Numbered from the stretch's first letter, positions 12,836 to 23,567 are shown. The stretch: 64,000 nucleotides of DNA from Dermacentor variabilis (GCF_050947875.1 NC_134569.1:200824627-200888626); one strand, 5' to 3'. The notes: generated by a model from the sequence alone, not told the origin. Made by a program: numbers and translations.

Positions 12836-13165
12836 GCGCCATCTAGCGTCGCTGCCGCGAAGCCTGCGTGTGGTTTCCGAAGTGTCTGGCGCACCGGTGC
12901 GTTGCAGTTGCTGAGAAACAAGTCTTAGGGCAACCGCGCTCTTCTCTCGCGTTTCTTTTGGACGCGTTGCGTCATCTAGCGGCGCTGCCGATAACTCTGC
13001 GCGTGGCCTCCGAGACGAGAAGCGTGGAGCGCCGGTGCCTGCGAACACTGAGAATTGTTGCGTCGCTCGCGCCACGCCCAGTGGCCGATACTCAGTGACC
13101 CAAGTTGGCGAGAGGTTTATTGAAGTACAGCACATACCCTGTGCATTCGTGGCACAGCTCGCTAA
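12836..13165. repeat. Dispersed repeat with internal tandem units
   Basis: The phrase gc(c/t)atctagcg...gctgccg occurs at about 12840 and again at about 12970, giving two diverged units of roughly 132 bp. The right part (13099-13165) contains cagcacataccctgtgc followed by ggcacagc. This is the uninterrupted relative of the sequence split by the LTR element (...aacacatac at 13768, resuming ccagtgc and ggcgcagcc after 18584). Related phrases recur at 18770-18980. Confidence 0.55.
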
Positions 13166-13179
13166 AGCGTTGGCGGGAA

Positions 13180-13763
13180 AGACGTTGATTGAAAAAAAAA
13201 TGACCGCCTTTCTTCTACTGTGAATAAGGGTGCAAGCGAAGCTCGGGATGCGCGGCTCATCGTTGTCGTAACGTCTCGGCTTCGAGCTCCCTCATGGCGA
13301 GGTCGGCATGTCGACGACAAGCCCTATCTCGAGCGAAATCTCGGCCGCGTTCAGCAAACGCCGCCTGTCCTTCAGCTGAACGCACGACGCGCGGCCCGCT
13401 CCCGCTGGCGTTCTTACAACGCAACCTGCTCTTCGGCAGAACGAATCAAACGCGGCATCCCCATCTGGCTGCCGGGCCAGAAATGACGAGAGACGGCAGG
13501 CACGAGGCAAGCCAGCACGCGATCACACATTTTCCCTCCTCCGGATGGAGGGGCCGCCTGTGACTAGTTCGCGCCTTACATTGTGTCTACCTTATGCATA
13601 CAAAACCCCGCTTTAAAGCACGCCTATGACGAACCGACAGTGGCTGAATCGGTTAGTGTGGTGGTCTCGCAACCCGACAGGCAATTTTCATTTTCGAGCG
13701 GCTTGAACGACAGCTACACTGACGGCGCGAGTCAGGCAATACAAGCTCCACTTGAAAACAACA
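13180..13763. other. Unassigned GC-rich DNA left of the LTR element
   Basis: No gene is recognised. The Arg/Ala-rich open frame 13220-13486 (+) has no domain that I know. A tRNA-D-arm-like phrase (tggctgaatcggttagtg, near 13642) hints at a degenerate SINE head but lacks a convincing B box. Confidence 0.3.
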
Positions 13764-13768
13764 CATAC

Positions 13769-14582
13769 TGTAATGGTTGGAGGTCATAGGGAGGAACTTG
13801 GGAGGAACTAGGAGTACGGGATTTACTTACATATTTACACTAGAACAAGAGATACATTCGAAAGTCTAGCGTGACTCCCAAATGGAGCCCGCAAGACGAA
13901 GCATATAGCACACGAGCACAAAGCTCCAAGCACACTCCCACACCGCTTGTCGAGCACGAGCACACCTTAGCAGCTGACATACTGCTGCTTAAAAAGCCTC
14001 TGTCCTCCCTAGATCCCTAGGTGAGGGAAAACTTCTGTCCAATCGGCCGTCCACAGTCGTTGGGGCGTAGTCGACCTGCCTTTGAGGGGAAGGGCTCTCA
14101 CACACAAACGTACGCACTTTGGATTCCCAGAACCCGAGTTGAGCGGGTCCTCGTAGCCAGTGGTCACGCCTGACCCCAGCAGGGGCCTCTTAATTCCAGA
14201 GCTGACTTTCTCCGGTAGTCGCCACGACTGCCAGCAGACTGTGACGAATCCTGGGGCCCGAGCAAAAACGTACCACAAAGCACCCTTTTGTTAGAGAATC
14301 TCTTCTTGCTGCAAAGAGACCATGAAGGCCACGACAACTCAACCAACAATACACAGTCCGCCAAACGTGGTCAGCCCTGCTGCCGTCGCCGACTCTGCGA
14401 AGAAGGCGCATGGTGGATTAACACTGCCGTGGTTTCCAATTCTCCGAAGGAAGTTCATGGTCGGTTAGTGCTGTCGTCTTCGCCAGTTCTCTGAAGGGCG
14501 CCACCACCGCGGGTCTATCGAAGCACCTGCAGCGGGCTGAGATAGCTTTGCAGAGCAGTACCCCTGCAGGCCGATCGTAACA
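13769..14582 (-). repeat. 3' LTR (left copy)
   Basis: It aligns along its length with 17823-18580, closest from about 14000 to 14580. The inner edge on the minus strand begins TGTTACGATCGGC. The far end (ccattaca on the minus strand) is much more diverged from its partner and lacks the AATAAA seen there. The 55-bp length difference comes from indels. Confidence 0.85.
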
Positions 14583-15845
14583 GCTTCTCCATGGCCTGGA
14601 AAATCTCGACTGGCCAGTGCTGACAACCGCTGGACAGGAATAGAATGGCTGGCGAGCAAGAATACGGCTTTGGTCTGTGGAGCCCCTGCGCACTTGGCAT
14701 GTTTTCAACCATCTCACAACAACCGGCACGGAAGAGTCGATCCCGGCAACACAGTACCACTCAGCGTGCAAACACCCGGAATCAGCTGTTAACCCACCAG
14801 GCTTCCTATGCAAATTTCAATGCAAGCCGCTCACCTGGGAACCCCAAATTTGGCCCCAAAATTTTGTGCCGCCAAAGCGAGCGTTCACGTTCCCCCTGAG
14901 TCCGACCAAACCTGACCGTTGCGCTGCACAAGAGTGAAGGTTTGTGCAGAACTAAACTGAAGGCTCTCAATTAACCACTAATACCGGAACATAATTTAGG
15001 CAGCCTAACTTCATGAACCCTATCTTCTTCCCCTATCGCAGTGGCTTCTTCCCCTATCTTCTTCCCCTATCCACATGTAGGTGATCACAATCTTGCTAGC
15101 CTTTTGGTCCCTATTCAGAACATGTACTTGCGTCGCACGCAAACGTTCCACTACACTTACTCACGTGTCTTCCTCTTGTTCATACAGGACACGTACCTTA
15201 AACGAGAAACTAAACTTCTATAACTTACGGACTCCGCAAAACCCTTAAACAAGTGCGTCTTCTAATAACAAGTTCCACGCACGCTTACTAGCGAAGTCAG
15301 AATGCGGCCGCCCTCAACACACACGAGCAACACAGTCATAAACCTTCTGCTTCCTTCCGTCCGCACAGGACACGCGTTAATGGAACTAAGAACGCTTCTC
15401 AGTGCAAATTATGCACTAACTGAAAACCAACGCGCTTCAACTTAGACACTTTAAAACTCTTCTAAAAATAAAGAAGGTTAAATAATACTCACGCGCGTTA
15501 CCATAGGCCATTCACCGATAACCTTGACCTTCAGGTCACTCACAAAGAAAAAAGCCTATCTACTCATTAGTTAACACCTCGCGAATCTAAATGTTTACCT
15601 AAAACGCATCTTTTAAATCTCGCAGCTTCTCGAATGAAAACACAAAGCTCATACCTTACATATTGAAAGAAATTCTAGTCTCCAATCGGGAAAATTTTCA
15701 AAAGCTCAAAAATAAAACAAAACGACACGTTTTACTTCTATGGAGCCTGTCGTGGTCTCCCATTACAATTCTTTACGACGTACTCGTACTTTGAGCAATA
15801 CTCGAGGTGGCCGCGGTTCGAAAGCTATTCTGGCTACCCAGGAAC
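14583..15845 (-). other. LTR element interior without coding signal (pol position)
   Basis: In the minus reading this lies between the gag-like frames and the 3' LTR, where pol would be in an autonomous element. All frames are broken, and I found no DTG/DSG, YxDD or DDE context. It is AT-rich from about 15240 to 15760. A short CTTCTTCCCCTAT repetition occurs at 15024-15072. A purine run ends at the LTR edge and could be a weak polypurine tract. Confidence 0.6.
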
Positions 15846-15846
15846 A

Positions 15847-16508
15847 TCAAAAGGACTGACACACTATCAGCTCTTTCAAGACGTTGCACTGTCTTGTCAA
15901 TTTGCGTCCTGGTGTCAGGCTTTCTTCAAGAACTCGACTGACCGCGTCGCGACTCCCTACAAACTCGCCTCGTCTTGCCACCATGCGCTCCTTCGCACTA
16001 CATGCTGCACTCCGAAAAGAACGACGGAACGACGAGGAACATAACTGCCCCGTGCCCTTTGTCCGCGTCCGTGCATAACATGCTTCTGGGTCTCTTTTTT
16101 GACCGGTGGCTCGAACGTGCTTGATGCGCACACGTCGTCAACGACGACCGCACCTTTCTTTTCCTCGCGCCCTGGCTTTTTGCGTCTGTCGCCATCTTTG
16201 GCTGCGCTACTTTATCTACCGCTTTCCGATTTTTTACCGCGCTTCTTTCTACGCGCTTTCTCTTTGAATTCCCTTTCATGCCGCCTTCTGGCGCCTCGTG
16301 CTGGCCGGTACACATCTCGTCGGCCCGGATCGCTCTCCTACCCGCACAGTCTGAGTGACTTTCATTTAAACCAACTCTCACTTTGCCTCGATCGGTGAAC
16401 AGCTCAACCGACTCTGGAACAATGCAGCAGTCTTAACACGAGCTATGCAACTCGCACTCCGGTGAACTGCCCTCTACTGCATTGCCCAGCTCAAGCTATG
16501 CATCGGCA
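15847..16508 (-). pseudogene. Gag-like 3' portion, basic tail and decayed duplicate
   Basis: Two overlapping frames on the minus strand (15998-16381 and 15847-16131) continue the gag-like region after its stop at 16496-16498. The first part repeats a segment of the upstream gag frame: AVEGSS, CEL, HSDCAG and a DEMC/DELC-like match recur in order, offset by about 198 bases. After this comes a strongly basic block (KRKRVERSAVKNRKAVDK, RKRKVRSS), plausible as a nucleic-acid-binding tail. I see no CCHC knuckle. Stops and a frame change mean the part is no longer a single protein. Confidence 0.5.
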
Positions 16509-17410
16509 CACAGCTCGTCGGTCTCGATCGCTGTCTCACCCGCACAGTCCGAATGATCCTTAACTAAATCATCCCTCTCTTGGCTACCTAGACTGGCGGA
16601 GATCTGCAACAATCCGTGAACAATGCAGTTGTCTTCCCTTGAGCTACGGAGCTCGCAATCCTGCGAACTGCCCTCAACTGCATCGTCCAGCTGGCACTTC
16701 ACTTTGGCACGCAGATCTGACTCGACATGAGTGCTCGCGTCTGTCGGGTCAGCAGTATTCTCTACTTTGTTAACGACCTCGTTAACATTATATGCGACGC
16801 ACACGCGCGGTGACTGTGACAATTCGCTCATAGCTAGCCTAGCTGTCTCTACAGTGCTCTGTTGGAATAGCACCTCGTCGCTCTCACTACGGCCTTTAAC
16901 GACTGCTGCTGCTACTAAAGCATCGTTAGCTGCTAGCACTTCGAGTTCACTTATGAACGTGCTGCTAATCTCGCAGGTGCTACTCCGCTGGGCTTTCAAC
17001 CAAAATCTGCTATCGACTTACTCCCACTTTCGCTGCGTCCAGCCTACAGATTTCTCAAGCCGCTGTTGACTTTGTTCGATTTCCTGCTCCAAACCGTGAA
17101 TCTCCTTGTTCAATGCAGCAGCGTACTGCCTCGTTACTTCTGTTAGGCCTTTTTCCTGCAAAATGCTTTTGTGTTTCTGCCTAGGTTCTTCCTGTTTTCG
17201 CTTAAATTCATCCTGTTCTTGCCTAATTGCTTCCTCTTCCCGTTTTTTTCCTAAAATTCGTTTACCTAGTTGTTCGATGAATTTCAATTCATTGCCACTT
17301 TGGAGAATGATTTTACGAATTTCTGCTTCGGTCGAGTCCTCTTCTACGTCTACCTCCACCTCTTTACACAACCACAACAGGTGAGCTCTCGTCAAACACA
17401 ATAGGACCAT
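16496..17410 (-). pseudogene. Gag-like protein of the LTR element, one in-frame stop
   Basis: From ATG at 17410 the minus strand encodes about 130 residues to a TAA at 17018-17020. It then stays in the same frame to a TAG at 16496-16498, so one nonsense change splits a frame of about 304 codons. The N-terminus (LTRAHLLWLCKEVEVDVEED) resembles the short helical gag start seen in arthropod Gypsy-type elements. Residues from about 45 to 130 are a Glu/Lys/Gln-rich coiled coil (KKREEEAIRQEQDEFKRKQ), likely for assembly. The part after the stop is acidic and Ser-rich. I preferred 17410 over an upstream alternative at 17470 because it is a true ATG in acc-ATG-g context and starts the recognisable gag-like sequence. 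The family is inferred from context. No pol follows. Confidence 0.6.
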
Positions 17411-17822
17411 GGTCGCTACTTTAAGCTTTGGCTCTGCAGTCAGACAATACTTGCTGCGATACCCATGCAAATCAGAATACTAGCAAAAGATCCCCAGCGA
17501 ATAAAATTTACAAACACAGAGAAATGGAAGCTTGGTAAATCTTACAGCCAGAACCAAACGCTTACCCACTCAAGCAGCACCATATCACCAGTCCTTCTCC
17601 GCCGTATCCAGTCAGTTGCAAGAGGTGGTCAATCCCAAGTCGCCTCCAACTTTATCGGGATACCGGTCGGTCACCATGCCCCAAAATCCGTGAGGTTTCA
17701 TTGCTGTCTACGAGCCGTAGGCCAATCTCACCGCTGCCATCCAGTTGTAAAGTTTAGAGTCGGGCATGACATAGATGGTAGCTGGCCCATGCCGTCGTCC
17801 AACTTATGCACGCTGAGGACGT
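17411..17822 (-). other. LTR element leader between 5' LTR and gag
   Basis: About 410 bases with no credible frame on the coding strand. The primer-binding site should begin directly after the LTR near 17822, but I could not match it to a specific tRNA 3' end by eye. Confidence 0.5.
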
Positions 17823-18580
17823 TGTTGAAGAGAAGGATTGCTTCTCATCGAGAACGAGGAATATGGGTTTATTTACCGTATCTACATAAGGACGTTGCAG
17901 TTCATCAGTCTAGCACGACAGCGAGAGAAAGCACACTCGCACACCGCTTGTCGAGCACGAGCCCACCTTAGCAGCCAAGAAACTGCTGCTTAAAAAGTCT
18001 CTGTCCTCCCTAGATCCCTAGGGGAGGAAAAATTGCTGTGCAATGGGATCGTACGCAGTCGTTGGGGTGTAGTCGACCCGTCTTTGAGGGGAAGGGCTCA
18101 CACACACACCTACGCACTTTGGATTCCCAGGACCCTAGTTGAGCGAGTTCTCGTAGCCAGTAGTCCCGCCCGACCGCAGCCGGCGCCTCTTAATTCCAGA
18201 GGTGACTTTCTCCAGTAAACGCCACGAGTGTCAGCAGACTGTGACGAATCCTGGGGCCCGATGAAAAACGTACCGCAAAGCACCCTTTTGTAAGGGTAGC
18301 TCTTCTTGCGGCAAAGAGACCATGAAGGCCACGGCAACTCAACCAACAATACACGGTCCGCCAAACGTGACCAGCCCTGCTGCCGTCGCCGACTCTGCGA
18401 AGAAGGCGCATGGTGGATTAGCGCTGCCGTGGTCTCCAATTCTCCAAAGGAAGTTCATGGTCGGTTAGCGCTGTCGTATGCGCCGGTTCTCTGAAGGGCT
18501 CCACCACCGCGGGTCTATCGAAGCACCTGCAGCGGGCTGAGAGCTTTGCAGAGCAGTACCCCTGCAGGCCGATCGTAACC
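17823..18580 (-). repeat. 5' LTR (right copy) with AATAAA
   Basis: It aligns with 13769-14582. Near its 3' end on the coding strand it carries aataaa (plus strand tttatt, 17868-17873) about 45 bases before the LTR edge, in the position expected of the retroviral-type R/U5 polyadenylation signal. The left copy has lost this hexamer. Differences between copies show that the insertion is not recent. Confidence 0.85.
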
Positions 18581-18584
18581 ATAC

Positions 18585-19267
18585 CCAGTGCAATTCTGGC
18601 GCAGCCTGCTAGAGCATCGTGTTACAGTCCTTGAGGAACCGCTGTGACGTGCGTTCAATTCGGCTCGCCATCCGAAAAATTCGGCCGCACCAACGGCTCA
18701 CCGTCGCACCGTCGGCGAAAGGATGTTTATTCTTTGTAGAGCGGCGCGTTCTTGTTACCCAAGATGACATCAAAACCGTTTATTGAAGAGCCGCACACCC
18801 CTACTGGCGCATACAGCGTGACCGAAGTTGGCGTCAAAGAGGTTCATTAAAGTCCAGCGCATATGCCAGTGCTCCAAGTCTGCGTCAAATATTTTCATTG
18901 AACAGCAGCACCTACACAGTCCTGCAGTGGCACATGTCGGCGCGAAAGAAGTTCGTTGAACAGCGGGACATATGTGTACATTGCCACATGCATAAAATGT
19001 ATGCGGTAATGTAAGTACAGTCGGAGGCACCATTGTGTAGAGCACGTGAACGGCGGCCGTCGGTGCGCTCCACAGCCAACCAGCGACGTCTAAGGGTAGT
19101 GGTTGGGCCCGATATTATATGGCTCGGCCGCTGCATGCACCCACGCCTTATCTCGAGGGCCCAGCAGCTACCGTAAGACGTCGCTGGCAACCTCCGGAGC
19201 AGCCCAGCGGCCGCCTTTCCCGCGCTCCAGACAAGAGTGACGCCGACTGTACATAAAGTGTTTCGCA
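18585..19267. repeat. Right part of the dispersed repeat split by the LTR element
   Basis: It begins ccagtgcaattctggcgcag, continuing the sequence left of 13764. Phrases such as aagttggcgtcaaagaggttcattaaa (about 18823) and gaagttcgttgaacagc (about 18948) repeat one another and parallel aagttggcgagaggtttattgaa at 13103. This suggests a diverged minisatellite-like family. No gene is recognised. Confidence 0.45.
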
Positions 19268-19358
19268 TGTACTATCGGCCAAAAAAGTAAACGGACCACG
19301 GCTTAGGTGGCCGGAGCGGCTGTGGGGCCACGCCGGGGCGCTGCCATCTCGCAGCGCG
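19268..19358 (+). repeat. Left 90-bp terminal inverted repeat
   Basis: Inverse of 22757-22847. Shared core: aaaaaagtaaacggaccac, ggtggccggagcggctgtg and ggggcgctgccatctcgc. Confidence 0.85.
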
Positions 19359-19540
19359 TAAAATCCCTCAATAATTTAAATGTACCGACAAGGTTTGATC
19401 CAGCCGACAACGCCTGCGATAGGCTGATCGGTGACATGTGACCCTGCTCCGCCCCTGTGCCGCCATGAAAGTTCCTGCGCGCCGGGCGAAGTGCGCGCGT
19501 TTCGCCTGTTGTGCTATGCACATCGCTGCGATAATTTAGT

Positions 19541-19890
19541 TCCGGGAGGGCCGAAATGCCTTGTTGCTGTGCGGTTGGGTGCCGAAACCGGACGAAGGAG
19601 GGCAAGAAGTTATTCTGCATCGCGCGCGGTAACCAGAACCTAACCAGACGAAAAGTATGGTTACACAGAATTGGACGGACGGACTTTGAACCGTCGTAAC
19701 AGCACGACTATGCGAGGCAAGTAACATACAACGATACAAACGTGCGACAGAAAGTATACACGTGCGTGTGTCGAGCGGTGATAGTATTTCACTCGCGTGC
19801 ATGAATGTTGAGGGCGGAAGTTTGAGGAGATTATTTATTTTAGTTTGCTGTGAGCCCGCTGAATAGATCGGCATGACCAAGGATGCGAAG
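19541..19890 (+). pseudogene. THAP zinc-finger segment, copy 1
   Basis: From ATG at 19556 a frame of 47 codons reads MPCCCAVGCRNRTKEGKKLF then RRKVWLHRIGRTDFEPS to a TAA at 19697. It shows the THAP pattern: paired Cys at the N-terminus, a W in an RRKxW helix start, a DF.PS turn, and in the next frame an ARLCE-like third Cys. The His expected two residues after the third Cys is absent (CEAS). THAP domains bind DNA through one C2CH zinc. This copy is truncated by a stop or frameshift and has lost a zinc ligand. It is the left unit of a 342-bp tandem duplication. Confidence 0.55.
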
Positions 19891-20232
19891 GACCGAAATG
19901 CCTTGTTGCTGTCCGGATGGGTGCCGAGATCAGACGGAGGACGAGAAGAAGTTATTTTGCATCCCGCGCAGCAAACAAAACCTAACCAGAAAGTAATTGC
20001 GGTTGTATAGAAATGGACGGAAAGGCTAAACCGTCGGTAACTGCACGACTATGCGAGGAAAGTAACGTAGAGCGATACGAAGGTGCCAGAGAAAGTATAC
20101 ACCTGTGTGTGCAGAGCTGCAGTATTATTTCATTCGCGCGCATGAATGTTGACGGCCGAAGTTTGTGGAGATTACTGATTTTAGTGCATTACGAGCCCGT
20201 TGACTTAGCAAGTGCAGTATGACCTAGCATTA
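19883..20232 (+). pseudogene. THAP zinc-finger segment, tandem copy 2
   Basis: A second unit 342 bases to the right starts with MPCCCPDGCRDQTED from ATG 19898. It stops after TRK at 19994 because of a small deletion relative to copy 1, then resumes as PSVTARLCEESNVERYEGARE in another frame. Its downstream part stays open longer than that of copy 1. The ligand His after the third Cys is again missing (CEES). The shared loss suggests it predates the duplication. Confidence 0.55.
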
Positions 20233-20239
20233 AAGTAAA

Positions 20240-21630
20240 TAGTGGGGCAGAAACGCATTAACTCGCTGAAAAATATCCGCATTGCGTTACGTGCGATAAA
20301 AAATAAAATTCAGCACCGAATTCTACTTTTACACTTTCCTGTGTTTGTGCGCGCGTTGTTAACTCCGCTTTACAACATGTCCAAAAAGTAATTTCCAATA
20401 TCCTAATCGTATTTTGTGCATTGCATATGTGAATAAATATATTGCTAAGTGCCTGCATTACTCTGCTTTTAAAAACGAATACTGCATAGCCACAGCTACT
20501 GGCCGTCAAATAATAAAGCGTAATACAGTATATCAAAGTACATTACATACAGCTGCGAGCTCGTTTCTTCCAAGTTTCCCTTACACTCGAAGATGTTTCA
20601 GTAATCGGCAATGCCATTTTACTGATGAAAAACACACAACTGCAAATGAACATAAGAAAAACGGAACAAGCGATACACGGACTGCCAGCAAAACACAGTG
20701 CAGTAATAGCTGGGCCAATGCGCGTGCGTTTCGTATAAGGGCCCTCTAATTCTTACTGGGCTTTAGCGGTGCTCGAAGGCGAAAAGGTATAAGCACAACA
20801 ATGCGCGTCATGATTCAAGTTTACGCGGCGACGTCGCACGGTTCACGAGAACAGTCAACCGCATTCACACACGCGCACACACTACGCTTGATATTGGTGT
20901 GCCGCGAGATCAGATCGCGCTGGCAGCCCGCACACGATCGAGGAGACACGCTGACACGATCCATACCACCTCTTCATCATGTCACGACAGTTGCACTGGC
21001 TCGTAGCATTGAACCACAAGACACAGCAGTCGTCGTGTAATCGCTACAGGACAGACACACTCAGCGGCAAGAAGACTGTTGGCGCACTCGTTTCCACACA
21101 CACACAGGATGTTGTTGAGTTGCCGAGAGGGTCGCGCGCTTTGAGAATCGCACGTTTGAGCGACGTTATGCCGAAAGTTTTTCGGTCCAAGCGACTGTCA
21201 GCCTTCATTTTTACACGACTTCTTCGTTCAATGCAACCGCTATGTGTACGCAGCACACTTACATGCAAAAGATTTCACAGAGCATACGGGATTACGCGCA
21301 AGCAATCTCCAAGGCTCGCGCGGTGATTGAGCGCAAACGAACGAAATGTAAACATGCGGAATCGAGGCGATCAAGCCCTCATTACGCTCTCTTGAGCTAT
21401 TGTCTTGGAGCGCTCATTTGAAATTAAAGGACTAAATTTAGCAGTTCGGGTCCTTCTTTCGTTTTTCGCCACAGTCAGGCACCAGTAGGTTTTATTTCCG
21501 GGCGTATGCAGATATTTTTTCACCTCACGAATGCCGCGGCGCCGCGGTTTAGCTTGGGCGCTGTCTGCTACAGGAACTTCCTAGGTGGCGCGCGCGGCAG
21601 ATGTCGCTACCTTGAAAATTATAGAGGGAC
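20240..21630. other. Unassigned interior of the THAP-coding element
   Basis: A transposase catalytic domain would be expected here in an autonomous P-like element, but I see none. The best open frames (20414-20749 +, 20979-21326 +, 21044-21268 -) have no recognisable motif. Confidence 0.45.
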
Positions 21631-21634
21631 CTTA

Positions 21635-22764
21635 GCAGCGCGCACTGACGGCGAGAGTGCACCGAGTGACCGCTAGACTTCGCCCTCACTCTCACGCGGG
21701 GCCTCGTCACACTTGACAAATTTCTAGCGCGCCGTTTAGTTGCTCTGCCGCTGACAGTGGCGACGATGGGGACCGGGCATCGCCGGTAGTGCAGCACACG
21801 GCGCCGTCGCACAGTAGCGTATCGACGCAGGGCATCAAAGTGCGGCACTGAGAAGGAACGAAGACCCGTTCTCATTGTTGTTTTGCTTATATTCACCTTA
21901 CACATTGGTGCATGCAGCCGGCGTCCACCGCTGCTCGATTTTAGGCAACAGCACGCAAGCGGCCGCAACGGCGGCTACGGTGACGCGCGCTCTTTTACGC
22001 CGGCGGGATAAGTTACAGAGGGGGAAGGGCTGCTTGGACGTCCGAAGTTACAGTGGCGGCGCTCTATGACTCAATGCCAAAGCGAGTACGCCAAGTAATC
22101 GCGGTCGACGGCAAGTTTTCAGCGCACTGACGACCCTGCAAGCCATGGAATGCTGCCGTGAATAAACTTTCACGATTGACTAGCTTTTCCAATTCGTCTT
22201 CCCAATCATCTCTTCTTGTGGGTATACTTCTGTAAAGAAAATTTCACAACGGCCTACGCATTGTAGTACCTAATTAAATTAGTTTTCAGAGGCGTCGCTC
22301 AAATAGATTTTAAACCCACTGCTGGAGACAATTCCGGAAAAGTAATCTTGACAGATAAGACGCGCCCGCAGTAAAGCTTGGCGCCTGTAATCGCACAGCC
22401 GTGACAGAGCGCGCGTCACCGTAGCCGCCGTTGCGGCTGCTTGCGTGCTGTTGCCTAAAATCGAGCAGCGGTGGACGCCGGCTGCATGCACCGATGTGTA
22501 AGGTGAATATAAGCAAAACAACAATGAGAACGGGTCTTCGTTCCTTCTCAGTGCCGCACTTTGATGCCCTGCGGCCGTCCGCTACTGTGCGACGGCGCCG
22601 CGTGCTTCACTACCGGCGATGCACGGTCCCCTTCGTCGCCACTGTCAGCGGCAGAGCAACTAAACGGAGCACTAGAAGTTTATCAAGCGTGACGAGGCCC
22701 CGCGTGAGAGTTAGGGCGAAGTCTAGCGGTCACTCGGTGCACTCTCGCTGTCAGCGTGCGCAGC
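21635..22764. repeat. 356-bp inverted repeat (foldback) with 418-bp spacer
   Basis: 21635-21990 and 22409-22764 are inverted copies of equal length with scattered mismatches (about 93-95% by eye). Both arms therefore encode the same open frame in opposite directions (21549-21968 - and 22431-22856 +, sharing SSSGGRRLHAPMCKVN). I do not treat either as a protein because the frame overlaps repeat DNA. The right arm runs straight into the 90-bp right TIR. The left arm does not, so only one arm carries the terminus. Confidence 0.9.
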
Positions 22765-22847
22765 GAGATGGCAGCGCCCCGGTGTGGCCCCACAGCCGCT
22801 CCGGCCACCTGAGCCGTGGTCCGTTTACTTTTTTGGCCGAGAGTACA
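22757..22847 (-). repeat. Right 90-bp terminal inverted repeat
   Basis: Inverse of 19268-19358, and overlaps the outer end of the foldback arm by a few bases. Confidence 0.85.
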
Positions 22848-22849
22848 CC

Positions 22850-23560
22850 CGCTTAACGCTCGTCGTAACTGCTGTATAGAAGTACTTCCCCAGCGGAGCC
22901 GACTAGGTAAGCGGATAGTGCGAGATTAGCACAAATTTGTGCTCAATTTTTCATTTTGAAAGCTCCTACTACACGATCTACTGAGACTATATTCTTCTTC
23001 GCATAATCACCTATTTCCCGGCTCCTTGTCATTTTCGCCTGTTTTCAAGTATTATCATACCGAGACGTGCTTCTTTCAACTTCATTATAAGTGAGGATAA
23101 TCTATTCTAGTATATACATCGGCGGTAACGTATACAATGCGCACAGTCCGTGGGTGTGTATATACTGCGCATTTACTGTGCGTAAACATGCATACACATA
23201 TTGCTACAGGTATTTCTACATGTTCACAGTTAGCATTTCTCGTGTTTTATGTGCACGTTTAGTTTCATAATGTTAATCTGGACATTTATGTGACCAAAGT
23301 TACTTGCTTTGCTTAATTTTTGAGAAGCGTTCTTTCTTCAAATAAAAGAAATTGCACATAGATCATCTCCTACCTGATAATACAAAATAAACGCGTAAAT
23401 ATGCGCTTTCTGCGTGAAGCCGTGCTGAATGGGGAGTTGTGTGATGTACTCGTTGCTTTGGACATTCAAAAAAGAAATAAAAATAATTGGTCGTTAGCTA
23501 CAAAGCAAATTCTACGCTGAAGCAAGCCATAAAGATAAAATAGTGCTTCGCCGCTTGAAA
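22850..23560. other. Unassigned AT-rich DNA
   Basis: No gene or repeat family is recognised. Confidence 0.4.
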
Positions 23561-23567
23561 GAGAAGC

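Larger units (their letters stand above)
13764..18584 (-). mobile_element. Gag-only LTR retrotransposon with target duplication
   Basis: Two direct repeats of about 0.8 kb (13769-14582 and 17823-18580) enclose 3.2 kb whose open frames lie on the minus strand. The element is therefore read right to left, with the right repeat as 5' LTR. Both repeats start TG and end CA on the minus strand, allowing one changed base at the right copy's 5' tip. The flanks carry the duplication catac (13764-13768 and 18580-18584), counted as 4 or 5 bp depending on the edge. The interior encodes a coiled-coil, acidic gag-like protein. I see no protease, reverse transcriptase, RNase H or integrase motif, so this is a non-autonomous element whose enzymes would come from a relative. 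The flanks join into a phrase found intact at 13126-13165, which confirms the insertion. Confidence 0.85.
19268..22847 (+). mobile_element. THAP-coding element bounded by 90-bp inverted repeats
   Basis: The ends tgtactatcggccaaaaaag (from 19268) and its inverse ending at 22847 extend inward as about 90-bp inverted repeats (19268-19358, 22757-22847) with only a few mismatches. Inside, close to the left end, are two tandem degenerate THAP zinc-finger coding segments. P-element-like transposons are known to carry an N-terminal THAP domain as their DNA-binding part. No catalytic transposase domain is visible, so this would be a non-autonomous or decayed P-like element. A target duplication was not found. 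An alternative is two separate short elements lying in opposite directions. Confidence 0.5.

Noticed and set aside
21549..22856. Matching proteins on opposite strands (21549-21968 and 22431-22856)
   Set aside because: They are the same sequence seen twice because of the 356-bp inverted repeat. No known domain.
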